This document shows, piece by piece, positions 18,641-28,134 of a stretch of 35,826 nucleotides of DNA (within the stretch, counting starts at the first letter, position 1; each line of letters opens with the position of its first letter). This stretch comes from an uncultured Methanobrevibacter sp. GTDB taxonomy: Archaea > Methanobacteriota > Methanobacteria > Methanobacteriales > Methanobacteriaceae. Made by a program: the position numbers and the translations under genes. The DNA lies in the NCBI GenBank assembly GCA_900314605.1, contig OMVX01000018.1, forward strand, positions 1 through 35,826. Reading direction: 5' to 3'. Under the pieces are notes generated by a model. The model saw only the letters and a program-made list of their open reading frames with translations. It did not search any database and was not told the DNA's origin.

Positions 18641-18698
18641 AATATTACTATATGTAATATTTAAATAAAATAATATTATTATATATTATAATAATATT
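18641..18698 (+). other. Two stem-loops between binding protein and permease genes
   Basis: AATATTAC/GTAATATT (18641-18648 and 18654-18661) and AATATTATTAT/ATAATAATATT (18672-18682 and 18688-18698) are perfect inverted repeats with five-base loops. They could stabilise or process the message so that the binding protein is made in excess. No T-run follows directly, so full termination is less likely. Confidence 0.45.
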
Positions 18699-18780
18699 TT
18701 AAAAAAATTATATTGTTATTATAAAAGTTTTATTTAATTAAATAAAACATTTGTATATTTAATTTGTAGATGTGGTTTAT

Positions 18781-19524
18781 GTGGATTTAAAGAAAACTTT
18801 GCTGCCTTTTATTTTACCTTCAGTTTTAATTATAATTTGGTTTATACTTACAGATGCTTTACATTTAATTCCTCCCTATATCTTACCTAGTCCATTAAAT
18901 GTAGTTTCTGCTATTTGGAAGTTGATTATTGATGGTAAATTACTTATGCATACTATCAGTACAATAATTAAAGTATTTTCAGGTATTATCCTTGCTTCTG
19001 TTGTTGCTATTCCATTAGGTATTCTTCTCGGTTGGTCTCATACTTTAGACGAGTTAACTTCTATAGTTATCAGTATACTTAGACCAATTCCTCCTATTTC
19101 TTGGATTCCATTTTCTATTTTATGGTTTGGTATAGGTTTATCCTCAGCAGTATTTGTTATATTTATTGGTTGTGTATTCTCTGTACTAGTATACACTATT
19201 GATGGTGTTAAAAGAACTGATAAGGTATTAATTGAAGCAGCTCAAACATTAGGTGCAAATAAATGGGATATATTATCTAAAATTATACTACCTTCTGCAG
19301 CGCCTTATATAGTTTCAGGACTTAAAGTTGGTGTAAGTATAGCTTTAATGTGTACTGTATCTGCAGAAATGATTGCTTCTAGTAACGGTTTAGGTTATAT
19401 GATTTTAACAGCAAGTCAATTATTCCAGCCTGGAATTGTAGTAGTAGGTATGATAATTATTGGTATAATAGGTATTTTATTTGATTATCTATTTAGAAGA
19501 GCACAGAATAAAATATTCTGGTGA
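18781..19524 (+). CDS. ABC importer permease, SsuC/TauC type
   Basis: About 247 residues with six membrane segments. It forms the membrane channel for the binding protein encoded upstream. The cytoplasmic EAA loop that docks the ATPase is EAAQTLGANKWDILSKIILP. The inner core RPIPPISWIPFSILWFG and PSAAPYIVSGLKVGVSIAL are typical of the nitrate/sulfonate/taurine permease family. GTG at 18781 or GTG at 18772 are both possible; neither has a strong Shine-Dalgarno. The ATPase gene begins about 65 bases later. Confidence 0.9.
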   Translation: MDLKKTLLPFILPSVLIIIWFILTDALHLIPPYILPSPLNVVSAIWKLIIDGKLLMHTISTIIKVFSGIILASVVAIPLGILLGWSHTLDELTSIVISILRPIPPISWIPFSILWFGIGLSSAVFVIFIGCVFSVLVYTIDGVKRTDKVLIEAAQTLGANKWDILSKIILPSAAPYIVSGLKVGVSIALMCTVSAEMIASSNGLGYMILTASQLFQPGIVVVGMIIIGIIGILFDYLFRRAQNKIFW

Positions 19525-19590
19525 TTTAATCAATTTTATGCATTAGGAATTTATTATTTTTAGAATTTAATTTTATTAAAGGTGTTTATA

Positions 19591-20343
19591 TTGGCAATTA
19601 ATGTAAAAAATGTTTCTAAATCATATGTTAGTACGAATAAAGATTTTACAGCATTAAAAAATGTAGATTTACATGTTAATGATGGAGAATTTATTTGTTT
19701 TTTAGGACCTTCTGGTTGTGGAAAAACTACTCTTTTAAGAATTATTAGTGGTTTGGAAAAGGCTGATGAAGGAGAAGTATATGATGGTGAAAACCTAGTA
19801 ACAGGTCCTTCAATTGATAGAGGATTTATTTTCCAACAATATTCATTATTTCCATGGTATACTGTTTTAGAAAATGTAATGTTTGGATTGAATTTGAATA
19901 ATGATTTAAGTAAAAAAGAGAATTTGAAATTAGCTGAAGAATATTTGGAAAGTGTGGGCTTAGTTGAATTTAAAAATAGTTATCCTCATGAGTTATCTGG
20001 AGGTATGAAACAGAGAGTAGCTATAATTCGTTCTTTAATACTTAATGCTCCTATTTTAATTATGGATGAACCATTCTCTGCAATTGATATGCTTAATAGA
20101 CATAATTTACAAGATCAATTAATTGATATTTGGAAAGAAGGTAATTCTACAATTCTTTTTGTAACTCATGATGTAGATGAAGCAGTTTATTTAGCAGATA
20201 AAATTGTTATTATGGATAAGAATCCGGGACGTATAAAAACTATTCTTGAAGTTCCTTTAGAAAGACCTCGTCATAGAGAATCAAAAGAATTTTTTGATTT
20301 TCAGGATGAAGTCGAAAGAAATCTAGGAGTTTGGGAGTCTTAA
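19591..20343 (+). CDS. ABC importer ATP-binding protein, SsuB/TauB type
   Basis: About 250 residues. TTG at 19591 is seven bases after the GGT of AAAGGTGTTTATA; the in-frame ORF that begins upstream at 19582 overlaps this site. Walker A is GPSGCGKTT (about residues 39-47), the Q-loop is FQQYSLFPWYTVLENV, the signature is LSGGMKQRVAIIRSL, Walker B is PILIMDEPFSAID and the switch His is in VTHDVDEA. The sequence is closest to the nitrate/sulfonate/taurine ATPase group (DRGFIFQQ, then LFPW). It powers the importer from the cytoplasmic side. Confidence 0.93.
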   Translation: MAINVKNVSKSYVSTNKDFTALKNVDLHVNDGEFICFLGPSGCGKTTLLRIISGLEKADEGEVYDGENLVTGPSIDRGFIFQQYSLFPWYTVLENVMFGLNLNNDLSKKENLKLAEEYLESVGLVEFKNSYPHELSGGMKQRVAIIRSLILNAPILIMDEPFSAIDMLNRHNLQDQLIDIWKEGNSTILFVTHDVDEAVYLADKIVIMDKNPGRIKTILEVPLERPRHRESKEFFDFQDEVERNLGVWES

Positions 20344-20413
20344 TTTTCTATTTTTTTTATTAATCTATATTTTTTTTTAATTATTTTATTTCATTTTTGA
20401 ATGAGGAAAATTT

Positions 20414-21655
20414 ATGATAACTTTTGTAAAAAAATGGACAGAATCTAGCCTTATTTTAAAAATTATCATTGGTTTGATAATAGGTGCTATTTTAGGCCTT
20501 TTTTTTCCTAATTTTACTTTTATAGGGTTTTTAGGTAAATTATTTGTAAGTATTCTTAAGGCTATTTCTCCAATATTAGTATTTATTTTAGTAGTTCATG
20601 CTATTTCTAAAGCAGGTGAAGGTATAGGTTCAAGATTTAAAACAGTCCTTATATTATTTTTCTTAACAACAATTTTAGCTTCGATAGTTGCTATTATAGG
20701 GAGTATTTTGTTTCCAGTAACTATTCATTTGTCAGGGTCAAATACTGCAAATGCCCCTGGAAATATAGCTGACTTAATGTCTAATATGATTTTAACATCT
20801 GTTTCTAATCCAATTCAATTATTGTCAGAAGGTCAATATTTAGGAATATTATTTTGGGCTATAGTATTTGGAATGTCTATGAAAATTGTTGCAAGTAAAT
20901 CTACATTAGATGTTATTGAAGGTTGTTCTGATGCAGTATCACTTGTAGTTCATGGGATTATTCAATTAGCTCCTATTGGTATAATGGGTTTAGTATTTAC
21001 TTCAGTTTCTGAAAGTGGTATTGGAATATTTGCTCATTATGGCCAATTAATTTTATTAATCGTGGGATGTATGGCCTTTGTTGCATTTATTTTAGACCCT
21101 ATTGTTTCATGGATTCTCACCAGACAGAATCCTTATCCATTAGTCTTCATTTGTTTAAGAGAAAGTGGAATTACAGGATTTTTTTCAAGAAGTTCAGCAG
21201 CTAATATTCCTGTTAATTTACGATTATGTGAACGATTAGGATTAGATAAAAATTTCTTTTCAATAACTATTCCATTAGGTTCAACTATACATATGGAAGG
21301 ATCTGCTATATCTATTATTATAATTACACTTGCATTATGCCATACTTTAGGAGTATCTCTTTCATTACCTATTGCTATTGGATTATGTCTTATTTCATCA
21401 TTAGCTGCTTGTGCATCTGCAGGTGTGGCAGGAGGTTCATTACTACTTATTCCTATGGCATCTTCTTTATTTGGTATTAGTTCAGATCTTTCAATGCAGG
21501 CTGTAGCTGTTGGGTTTATTATAGGGGTTATTTATGATTCATGTGAAACTGCTCTTAACTCTGCAGGAGATGTATTTTTCACAGCTACTGCAGAATATTA
21601 TAATAGAAGAAAAAATCGAGAGCCTGTTAACTATTTAGGGGAATTTGCAAAATAG
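20414..21655 (+). CDS. sstT: Serine/threonine:sodium symporter SstT
   Basis: 413 residues, the same length as bacterial SstT, in the dicarboxylate/amino acid:cation symporter (DAACS) family. Membrane helices alternate with two re-entrant loops. Family features include a serine-rich stretch [14 protein letters not shown], the SIPLG-type loop [14 protein letters not shown] and the C-terminal [19 protein letters not shown]; the last is very like the end of bacterial SstT and separates it from glutamate carriers. It would import L-serine and L-threonine with Na+. ATG 20414 follows GAGGAAAATTT. It follows the ABC operon by 70 bases and dtd by only eight, so all five genes may be one transcript. 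This is a mainly bacterial family. Confidence 0.9.
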   Translation: MITFVKKWTESSLILKIIIGLIIGAILGLFFPNFTFIGFLGKLFVSILKAISPILVFILVVHAISKAGEGIGSRFKTVLILFFLTTILASIVAIIGSILFPVTIHLSGSNTANAPGNIADLMSNMILTSVSNPIQLLSEGQYLGILFWAIVFGMSMKIVASKSTLDVIEGCSDAVSLVVHGIIQLAPIGIMGLVFTSVSESGIGIFAHYGQLILLIVGCMAFVAFILDPIVSWILTRQNPYPLVFICLRESGITGFFSRSSAANIPVNLRLCERLGLDKNFFSITIPLGSTIHMEGSAISIIIITLALCHTLGVSLSLPIAIGLCLISSLAACASAGVAGGSLLLIPMASSLFGISSDLSMQAVAVGFIIGVIYDSCETALNSAGDVFFTATAEYYNRRKNREPVNYLGEFAK

Positions 21656-21663
21656 GGATTATT

Positions 21664-22104
21664 ATGAAATTAGTAGTTCAAAGAGTTACAAATGCTAGTG
21701 TTGAAGTTAATAATTCAATCGTTGGTAAAATAAATGAGGGATTAATGGTTTTAGTAGGTTTTGGCCTAAATGATTCAGTTAAAGAAGCGGATTATTTAGC
21801 CAATAAACTTATTAAATTAAGAATTTTTACAGATGAAAATGGAAAAATGAATAAGTCTATTCAGGATATAGATGGAAACTTGTTGTTAGTTCCTCAATTT
21901 ACTTTATATGCTAATACTAAAAAGAATAGACCTTCATTTCATAAAGCTTTGTCTTCAGATAAAGCTACTAAACTATTTGATTATTTTACTTTAAAATGTA
22001 GTGAAAGTGTTAATGTTGAAACTGGTCAATTTGGTGCTATGATGAATGTTAATTTAATTAACAGCGGTCCAGTTACAATATTACTAGAAAAAGAATTTGA
22101 ATAA
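21664..22104 (+). CDS. dtd: D-aminoacyl-tRNA deacylase, DTD1 type
   Basis: 146 residues, normal for bacterial/eukaryotic DTD. It removes D-amino acids (and glycine) mischarged on tRNA. The diagnostic elements are [15 protein letters not shown] at the N-terminus, PQFTLYA (residues 77-82; the usual Ser before QFTL is Pro here), KNRPSF, and NSGPVT (133-138) with the cross-subunit Gly-cisPro. Most archaea use the unrelated DTD2, so a DTD1 here suggests acquisition from bacteria. It starts eight bases after sstT, with AGGGATT before the ATG, so the two are almost certainly co-transcribed. Confidence 0.92.
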   Translation: MKLVVQRVTNASVEVNNSIVGKINEGLMVLVGFGLNDSVKEADYLANKLIKLRIFTDENGKMNKSIQDIDGNLLLVPQFTLYANTKKNRPSFHKALSSDKATKLFDYFTLKCSESVNVETGQFGAMMNVNLINSGPVTILLEKEFE

Positions 22105-22203
22105 TATCTCATTTATATTATTCATTTAGAAAGCTAATTTTTTAAAAGTAGTAAATATATTCATTTTATTTATTTTAGTTTTATTAAATAATATAAATAA
22201 TAA

Positions 22204-22231
22204 AAAAATAGGGTATTTAATCCCTATTTTA
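22204..22231. terminator. Bidirectional terminator between dtd and acyltransferase gene
   Basis: AAAATAGGG (22205-22213) pairs perfectly with CCCTATTTT (22222-22230) over an eight-base loop, with A/T-rich tracts on both sides. It lies at the junction of two converging genes and overlaps the last codon of the - strand gene. Confidence 0.65.
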
Positions 22232-23309
22232 AATAAAAGATTTTTTTTACATATTTGATTTTAGAAACTATTAATACTGTAATATAAGACAATACAAATA
22301 CAGTTGTTAATATTATTATATGATAAAGTACAGGTATTTGTAGAGCGAATTTTGAATATGGATATATTACTTGTAAGAATAATTCTAAAAAGAGTACATG
22401 CATTATAAATATTCCAAATACGAAAGAGGATAATTCTTTAATTTTTGGATGATTATTTTCTTTATCTTTACATATTGCTAAAATAAAAACATAAACAGCA
22501 ATACAATATAATGTATTAGTAATATCAGCACCACTACAGACATATGCTCTAATTGATGGCATAACTCCAATATATGTTTGAACAGACCATACCATAATTA
22601 ATGCACTAATTATTCCTAAAATATATATTATTATTCTTTTATTTTTAGCTATTTTAAAGTTACTTATATACCATCCTAAGAAGAAATAAATAATCATTTT
22701 AGTTAATGGATATAAATAAAATTGACCTACAAAATCTTTTACAGTAAATTCAGCATCAACAGTTAAAAATCCGAGAGTTTGTGGAATACATTGAATTATA
22801 AAACAACCAATTATCAACCAAAATATGTATTTTTTATTTTCTCTTTTGACAAATAGTCTTAAAATTGGAATTAATAAATACATTCCTACTATCATATATA
22901 AATACCACATATGCGGATAATCTGAACCTTTAAAACAAATCAAATAGTTTAAAAATCCATTAAATGAAGCTGGTTGATGGGTTAAAGCTGGAAGTCCGTA
23001 ACCATAAAACAATCCATAAAATACTGTCCAAAATATAGTTAATAAAGCTAATGGAAGCCATCTTTTATAAATAAATTTTTTATCATCAAAAGGTTTATCT
23101 TCATTAAGTAGCAATGCACCAGTTATCATTAAAAAAATGGGAACTGCATAATCACCTAATCCATTGAATATATTTTCTGTAAAAAACTCTATAGTATTTG
23201 GTTTATAGTTTATTACAAAAAAAGTACTTAAATGTACACTTATTACTCCTAAAATGGCAACAATTCTTAAGACATCATAACTTAAGTACCATTTATTTTG
23301 AGTACTCAT
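22224..23309 (-). CDS. Acyltransferase-3 family membrane protein
   Basis: About 361 residues with ten or so membrane helices. ATG 23309 is seven bases after the GGT of GGTGATATAT; the in-frame GTG upstream overlaps that site. The family's first-helix signature is YDVLRIVAILGVISVHLSTFF, with the conserved His needed for acyl transfer, and the second is DYAVPIFLMITGALLL. Relatives (OafA, NodX, WecH) transfer acetyl or succinyl groups to sugars at the membrane. It is more distant from the two other members in this window than they are from each other. Location downstream of the ugd gene fits decoration of a surface glycan, which is inference. Confidence 0.85.
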   Translation of the reverse strand: MSTQNKWYLSYDVLRIVAILGVISVHLSTFFVINYKPNTIEFFTENIFNGLGDYAVPIFLMITGALLLNEDKPFDDKKFIYKRWLPLALLTIFWTVFYGLFYGYGLPALTHQPASFNGFLNYLICFKGSDYPHMWYLYMIVGMYLLIPILRLFVKRENKKYIFWLIIGCFIIQCIPQTLGFLTVDAEFTVKDFVGQFYLYPLTKMIIYFFLGWYISNFKIAKNKRIIIYILGIISALIMVWSVQTYIGVMPSIRAYVCSGADITNTLYCIAVYVFILAICKDKENNHPKIKELSSFVFGIFIMHVLFLELFLQVIYPYSKFALQIPVLYHIIILTTVFVLSYITVLIVSKIKYVKKIFYLK

Positions 23310-23721
23310 ATATATCACCTATAATATTAGAAATACTTGGATTTGGAAAAACAAATATTACTTTATATCTTTTTTTCTTTTGTTATAAAATTTATGTTTT
23401 AAACATCAAATATTTAAGTTTTATATTTATATTATTTTTCTCAATCTCTTAAAACTATTTTTGATCAATATTTAATATGAAGTTATAATATTTCTAAAAT
23501 GAGATAGTGTTATAAGTATATACTAAGTTTTTCTATGTGTTTATTTTTTTTCGATATGAATTTTATTTATTTAGGTTTTAAATAGTGGTATATACCAGCA
23601 CATAGTAAGTTAATTACATTTATTTTTTTTACTTGTACAATTTTCTATTAAAACCTTTCAATTAAATTATATTTCTTGTGTTTTATTTAATATTATTAAT
23701 CAATAATTTTATAATATGAAA
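23310..23721. other. AT-rich region between the ugd gene and the acyltransferase gene
   Basis: Both flanking genes are on the - strand, so this is the upstream region of the acyltransferase gene. A perfect 12-base palindrome TGGTATATACCA occurs at 23586-23597. I see no coding sequence or RNA gene. Confidence 0.4.
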
Positions 23722-24945
23722 TTAATCTCTTCTAAAGATATCTCTTGTATAAACTTTATCTTTTACATCATTAAGAATATCTTCATCAAAACGATTTGCA
23801 AGAATAATATCACTTTCACTTTTAAAAAGGTCAATATTATTTACTACTTTAGAATTAAAAAATTCACTACCATCTTCCAAGGTTGGTTCATAAATAATTA
23901 TTGGCACTCCTTTTGCTTTTATATGTTCCATTACACCTTGTATAGCTGATGCACGGAAATTATCACTATTACTCTTCATAGTAAGTCTAAATACTCCTAC
24001 TGTTTTAGGATTTTTAGAAAGTATTTGGTCAGCAATAAATTCTTTACGTACTGAATTAGAATTAACCACTGCTTTTATCATTGTTTGCGGTACTTCTTGA
24101 TAATTTGCTAATAATTGTTTTGTATCTTTAGGTAAACAGTATCCTCCATATCCGAAGGAAGGATTATTATAATGTTCTCCTATACGAGGGTCCATACATA
24201 CTCCATCTATAATCATTTGAGTATCAAGACCTTTAGTTTGAGCATATGTATCAAGTTCATTGAAATAACTTACTCTTACTGCTAAATAAGTGTTAGCAAA
24301 AAGTTTAATAGCCTCTGATTCTGTTAAATGAGTTAATAACATAGGAATATCTTGTTCAGGCAAATTTTTTCTTTTTTCTTCTGTCCTTGCTCCTTCAATA
24401 AGAAGGTCAATAAACATTTGTCCTTCTTTTTTCTGCTCATCATCACATCCAACCACGATACGGCTAGGATGTAGGTTGTCATAAAGTGCTTTAGATTCAC
24501 GAAGGAATTCTGGACTGAATATAATATTTTTAATTCCATATTTTTCCCGGACAGATTCAGTATACCCAACAGGTATTGTTGATTTAATAACCATAAGAAC
24601 ATCAGGATTAACTTTAAGAGTACATTCTATAGCATCTTCAACAGCGCTTGTATCAAAGAAATGATTAACATCATCATAATTAGTTGGTGTAGCTATAATA
24701 ACAAGATCAGCATTCTTATATGCAGCTTCTTTATCAGTAGTTGTATAAAGATTAAGTTCTCTTTGACCTTCTCGAGCCTCTTTAAAGAATCTTTCTATCT
24801 CATCATCTTGAATGGGACTATAATATTGATTTAATTTTTCAGCTTTGGATTCTGTTGTAGTTATGGCAGTAACTTCATGGTTTTGAGCTAGTAGAACAGC
24901 AAGGGATAGACCTACATATCCTACACCTGCAACTGTAATTTTCAT
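23722..24945 (-). CDS. ugd: UDP-glucose 6-dehydrogenase
   Basis: 407 residues. It oxidises UDP-glucose twice with NAD+ to UDP-glucuronate, a precursor of acidic surface sugars. N-terminal NAD-binding motif is [16 protein letters not shown]; substrate and catalytic residues lie in [10 protein letters not shown] (Thr123 region), [11 protein letters not shown] (Glu146), [16 protein letters not shown], and the catalytic Cys270 in [14 protein letters not shown]. The overall form, with [12 protein letters not shown] near the N-terminus and [12 protein letters not shown], is that of the short bacterial UDPGDH such as streptococcal HasB, rather than the longer or ManNAc-type enzymes. The start follows AAAGGAGATAATTAAAT. 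UDP-ManNAc dehydrogenase is a less likely alternative. Confidence 0.88.
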   Translation of the reverse strand: MKITVAGVGYVGLSLAVLLAQNHEVTAITTTESKAEKLNQYYSPIQDDEIERFFKEAREGQRELNLYTTTDKEAAYKNADLVIIATPTNYDDVNHFFDTSAVEDAIECTLKVNPDVLMVIKSTIPVGYTESVREKYGIKNIIFSPEFLRESKALYDNLHPSRIVVGCDDEQKKEGQMFIDLLIEGARTEEKRKNLPEQDIPMLLTHLTESEAIKLFANTYLAVRVSYFNELDTYAQTKGLDTQMIIDGVCMDPRIGEHYNNPSFGYGGYCLPKDTKQLLANYQEVPQTMIKAVVNSNSVRKEFIADQILSKNPKTVGVFRLTMKSNSDNFRASAIQGVMEHIKAKGVPIIIYEPTLEDGSEFFNSKVVNNIDLFKSESDIILANRFDEDILNDVKDKVYTRDIFRRD

Positions 24946-25288
24946 ATTTAATTATCTCCTTTAATATCATTATATTATAATAAATTATATCATTTTATTT
25001 TATAATCTTTTTTATAATTTCTAGTTAATGATGTAAATTATTTTTTTTAATTATATCTTATACATAATTTACCTAAAATATTAAAATTTAAACTATATTT
25101 TTGTTATAGAATAAATTAATAATTTATATTTATATTAAAAAATTTATTTATATAAGAATTAAATATTAAAAAATATTTTATATTAATTCTTATTATATAT
25201 CTATTTTGAATGTATGAATTTAATTATATAACTCAACAGGTTTCATTATAAATGTTTTGTTAAATAATTTTATTAAAAAAGGGGATTA
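24946..25288. other. Divergent intergenic region with an AT hairpin
   Basis: It separates ugd (-) from the M48 protease gene (+). ATAAGAATTAA (25152-25162) and TTAATTCTTAT (25183-25193) form an 11-base inverted repeat with a 20-base loop. Apart from that and promoter-like A/T tracts I see nothing. Confidence 0.4.
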
Positions 25289-25308
25289 GCAAAAAAAGTT
25301 TATATATT
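25289..25308 (+). promoter_or_regulatory. Strong archaeal promoter (BRE plus TATA box)
   Basis: A purine-rich BRE-like AAAAAAAG (25291-25298) adjoins TTTATATATT (25299-25308). This is the best promoter match in the window. Transcription would begin near 25330, giving a leader of about 150 bases before the M48 protease start at 25481. Confidence 0.5.
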
Positions 25309-25480
25309 ATCTATTGGTAAAACTGTAAGAAAATTAATTAATAATTATTATTAATATTGAATTCTTATAATATTTCTTAGAATTACTTTTTAATTCATTT
25401 TGTATCTATGATATCTTAAAGATTATTTAATTTAATATTCATATTTTAAAAATAATACTATTTAAATAGGGGGTATTTTA

Positions 25481-26656
25481 ATTTCAAAGGATGATCGAAG
25501 CCCATTAAATCCATTTACAGGTAAAAAGCATTATGATGCTGTAAATGATGATAATTTTTTAAAGGAATGTTTTAATGCTTACAATCAGGAACTTCAAAAA
25601 TCAGAGATTATTGACAATACACCTGAAGGAGAATTAATGGTCCAGGTAGTATCAAAATTAGTTAAAACTGTAGAAGACTTTTTAATTAAAATTGGTCGTT
25701 ATGATTATGTAGATGGATATTATGAATGGGAAGTACATTTAACTAGAAATAATCAAGTTAACGCATGTTGTTTTCCAGGAGGTAAAATAATAGTTTATGA
25801 AGGATTATTTTCCATGGCTAATACTGAAGAAAGATTAGCATTTGTTTTAGCCCATGAAATGGCTCATGCATTACTTGATCATGGAAGAACAAAGATAAGT
25901 GCTCAAAATACTAAGAATGGTATTGCAGGTGTAGCTATGATTGGTAGTTTAGCTTTTGACCTTTTAGGTTTAGGTGAAATAGGAGTTATGACCAGAGCTG
26001 CTACTAATATAATTGATTTAAGTTCTCATTTCTTTTTAATGCAACCTTGGGGTAGAGACCAGGAGGTTGAGGCAGATAAGTTAGGTATGTTTATAATTCA
26101 CCTTGCGGGTTATGATGTTTTAGAAGTTCCAAGATTCTGGAGAGAACATGTTGGAGAAAATGCAGGAAATTTTGATTTCTTTTCAACCCATCCTGCAGAT
26201 GAGAAAAGAATTTCAGAAATGATACAATCTGCCAATGAAATTCTAAATACAAATGATTTTTACTCTCAGCCACTTTTATCTATCACTCAACATTCAAGTA
26301 TTGAACAAAACAATATTAACCCTAATATTTCTATTGAAACTCAAAATCACTCACTAACTAGAAATGAAAGTCATTTAATCCCTAGTACTACAAATAATGA
26401 TGAGGTTAGAGTATGTCCTAGTTGTGGTGAGATAACTTTAAATAAAAATTACTGTATGAACTGTGGTCGTAAGCTTGAAGATGAATTTAATGACAATAAT
26501 TTAAGATGTCATAGATGTGGTGCAATAATAAATAAGGATGATATCTTCTGTACTAACTGTGGAGTTAAATTAAAGATTGATTTTTACTGTGAGTCATGTG
26601 GAAATAAAGTCAATAGGGATGATAAATTTTGCACAGAATGCGGTAAAAAATTATAA
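25481..26656 (+). CDS. M48-family metalloprotease with three C-terminal zinc ribbons
   Basis: About 391 residues if started at ATT 25481. No ATG, GTG or TTG exists in frame between the TAA at 25463 and ATG 25637, yet the sequence before that ATG (SPLNPFTGKKHYDAVNDD, then FNAYNQEL) matches the conserved N-terminus of Oma1/LoiP-like M48 proteases, so it must be translated. GGGGGT lies six bases before the ATT. The protease domain has NACCFPGGKIIVYEGLF, the zinc motif HEMAH (about residues 125-129) and the third ligand in QEVEADKLGM (Glu197). Residues after about 310 form three zinc ribbons (CPSCG/CMNCG, CHRCG/CTNCG, CESCG/CTECG). No signal peptide is seen, so it is probably cytoplasmic. Proteolytic quality control is likely; the substrate is unknown. 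Confidence 0.85.
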   Translation: MSKDDRSPLNPFTGKKHYDAVNDDNFLKECFNAYNQELQKSEIIDNTPEGELMVQVVSKLVKTVEDFLIKIGRYDYVDGYYEWEVHLTRNNQVNACCFPGGKIIVYEGLFSMANTEERLAFVLAHEMAHALLDHGRTKISAQNTKNGIAGVAMIGSLAFDLLGLGEIGVMTRAATNIIDLSSHFFLMQPWGRDQEVEADKLGMFIIHLAGYDVLEVPRFWREHVGENAGNFDFFSTHPADEKRISEMIQSANEILNTNDFYSQPLLSITQHSSIEQNNINPNISIETQNHSLTRNESHLIPSTTNNDEVRVCPSCGEITLNKNYCMNCGRKLEDEFNDNNLRCHRCGAIINKDDIFCTNCGVKLKIDFYCESCGNKVNRDDKFCTECGKKL

Positions 26657-26788
26657 TTTTAAATTATTTTTAAAATATTACACAATAATCATACACTTTT
26701 ACAAAATCATATAAATATATATAATAATATTATAATAATATATATATTCTTTATTAATTTTTTATAAAATTTATTAAATAGGGATAAA

Positions 26789-27829
26789 ATGACGGAAAAT
26801 ATTGTAGAAAATAAGATTAAAAAAAGATTTGACTATATAGATACATTAAAATTTTTAGCTATTTTAGCAATAATTTTTTTACATGCTTATAAAATCAATA
26901 CACATATAATAATTATGCATCATAATTTTTATAATCTTAGAGCATTTACAGATTTTGGAGTACCACTTTTTTTAATGGTAACTGGTGCATTAGCTTTAAA
27001 TAAAAATATTGATTTGGATACATTTTTAAAAAAGAAATTTACTCGAATTATGTTGCCTTTAATATTTTATTTAATCGTATCATTTTTCATTGGTTTGTTT
27101 ACCAATTTTTTAACTTTTTATTGGTATTCTTGGATGATTTTGGGTGCATATTTAGCTATTCCATTAGTTAATAAAATTATCCAAAATTCTTCTATGAAAG
27201 AACTTGAATATTTTGTGGGATTGATTATTTTTACTTCAATCTTTTATTGTTGTAGTAAATTTTTAAATTTTAAATTTGCATTTGATTTGAATTATTTCAT
27301 AAACCCTATTTCATATATTGTTTTAGGTTATTACATATTTAAAAAAGATTTTACTAAATATTTATCTGCTAATAAAATGATATTACTTTCAACAATTGCA
27401 TTTTTTATTATTTCTGTAATTAAAATGAAGGTTGGTCTTTTAAATAGTATTTATCCTCATTATCATTTATTTTCTGGAATAGATTTAGGTATTATTGCAA
27501 TGTTGCAGGCAGCATGTGTCTTTTTAATTGTTAGATATGTATATGATGAACATGCAGATAAATTTAGAGCTTTTAGAAATTTCTTACAAAAGAATACACT
27601 TAAAAAATTCTTTTTATCTGTTAGTAGGTCAACTTATGGAATTTTCTTTGTTCATGTTATAATATTTAGAGCATATATATATCCAGTATGGGGATTGATG
27701 GGTTTTAAAGGAATATCTTCATTTTTATTAATTTTTGTATCCGTTTTTATTAGTTTTATACTATCTTGGATTATTACTTATATTTTAGGACGTATTCCTT
27801 ATATTAAATATTTCTCAGGATATTATTAA
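26789..27829 (+). CDS. Acyltransferase-3 family membrane protein
   Basis: 346 residues, about ten membrane helices. The first helix FDYIDTLKFLAILAIIFLHA carries the conserved His of the family, and FTDFGVPLFLMVTGALAL is the second signature. The C-terminal end (LGRIPYIKYFSGYY) is almost the same as that of the acyltransferase at 34404-35414 (LGQIPYVKLVSGYY), so these two are paralogues. Presumed to move an acyl group onto a cell-surface sugar; donor and acceptor are unknown. ATG 26789 follows TAGGGATAAA. A hairpin terminator follows. Confidence 0.85.
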   Translation: MTENIVENKIKKRFDYIDTLKFLAILAIIFLHAYKINTHIIIMHHNFYNLRAFTDFGVPLFLMVTGALALNKNIDLDTFLKKKFTRIMLPLIFYLIVSFFIGLFTNFLTFYWYSWMILGAYLAIPLVNKIIQNSSMKELEYFVGLIIFTSIFYCCSKFLNFKFAFDLNYFINPISYIVLGYYIFKKDFTKYLSANKMILLSTIAFFIISVIKMKVGLLNSIYPHYHLFSGIDLGIIAMLQAACVFLIVRYVYDEHADKFRAFRNFLQKNTLKKFFLSVSRSTYGIFFVHVIIFRAYIYPVWGLMGFKGISSFLLIFVSVFISFILSWIITYILGRIPYIKYFSGYY

Positions 27830-27846
27830 CTTTTAAAATCTATAAT

Positions 27847-27876
27847 AAGATAATATTAAATATATTATCTTTTTTA
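27847..27876 (+). terminator. Intrinsic-type terminator
   Basis: AAGATAATAT (27847-27856) pairs perfectly with ATATTATCTT (27862-27871) over a five-base loop, followed by six T. It begins 18 bases after the acyltransferase stop codon. Confidence 0.7.
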
Positions 27877-28134
27877 CTTTTTTTTATTAAAATTTGATTT
27901 TTATAAATTTAAAATAATTTTTTTGTTATTAATTCAATTTAAGGTATAAATTTTGTACAATAAATAATTAAATACTAAATTATTTATATTAACAATGAAC
28001 ATAATTAAATTTTTAATTATTCAACTATACATTTTTTTTATAAATTTGATAAAAATAATATTCACTATTAAAAATTCCTTTTAATTAAAATAAATTTAAA
28101 ATATTTTAAATAATTATTAATATGAGGCATTAAA

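Noticed and set aside
23198-23452. 84-codon open frame on the + strand
   Set aside because: It overlaps the start of the acyltransferase gene on the other strand and is hydrophobic only because of T-rich codons.
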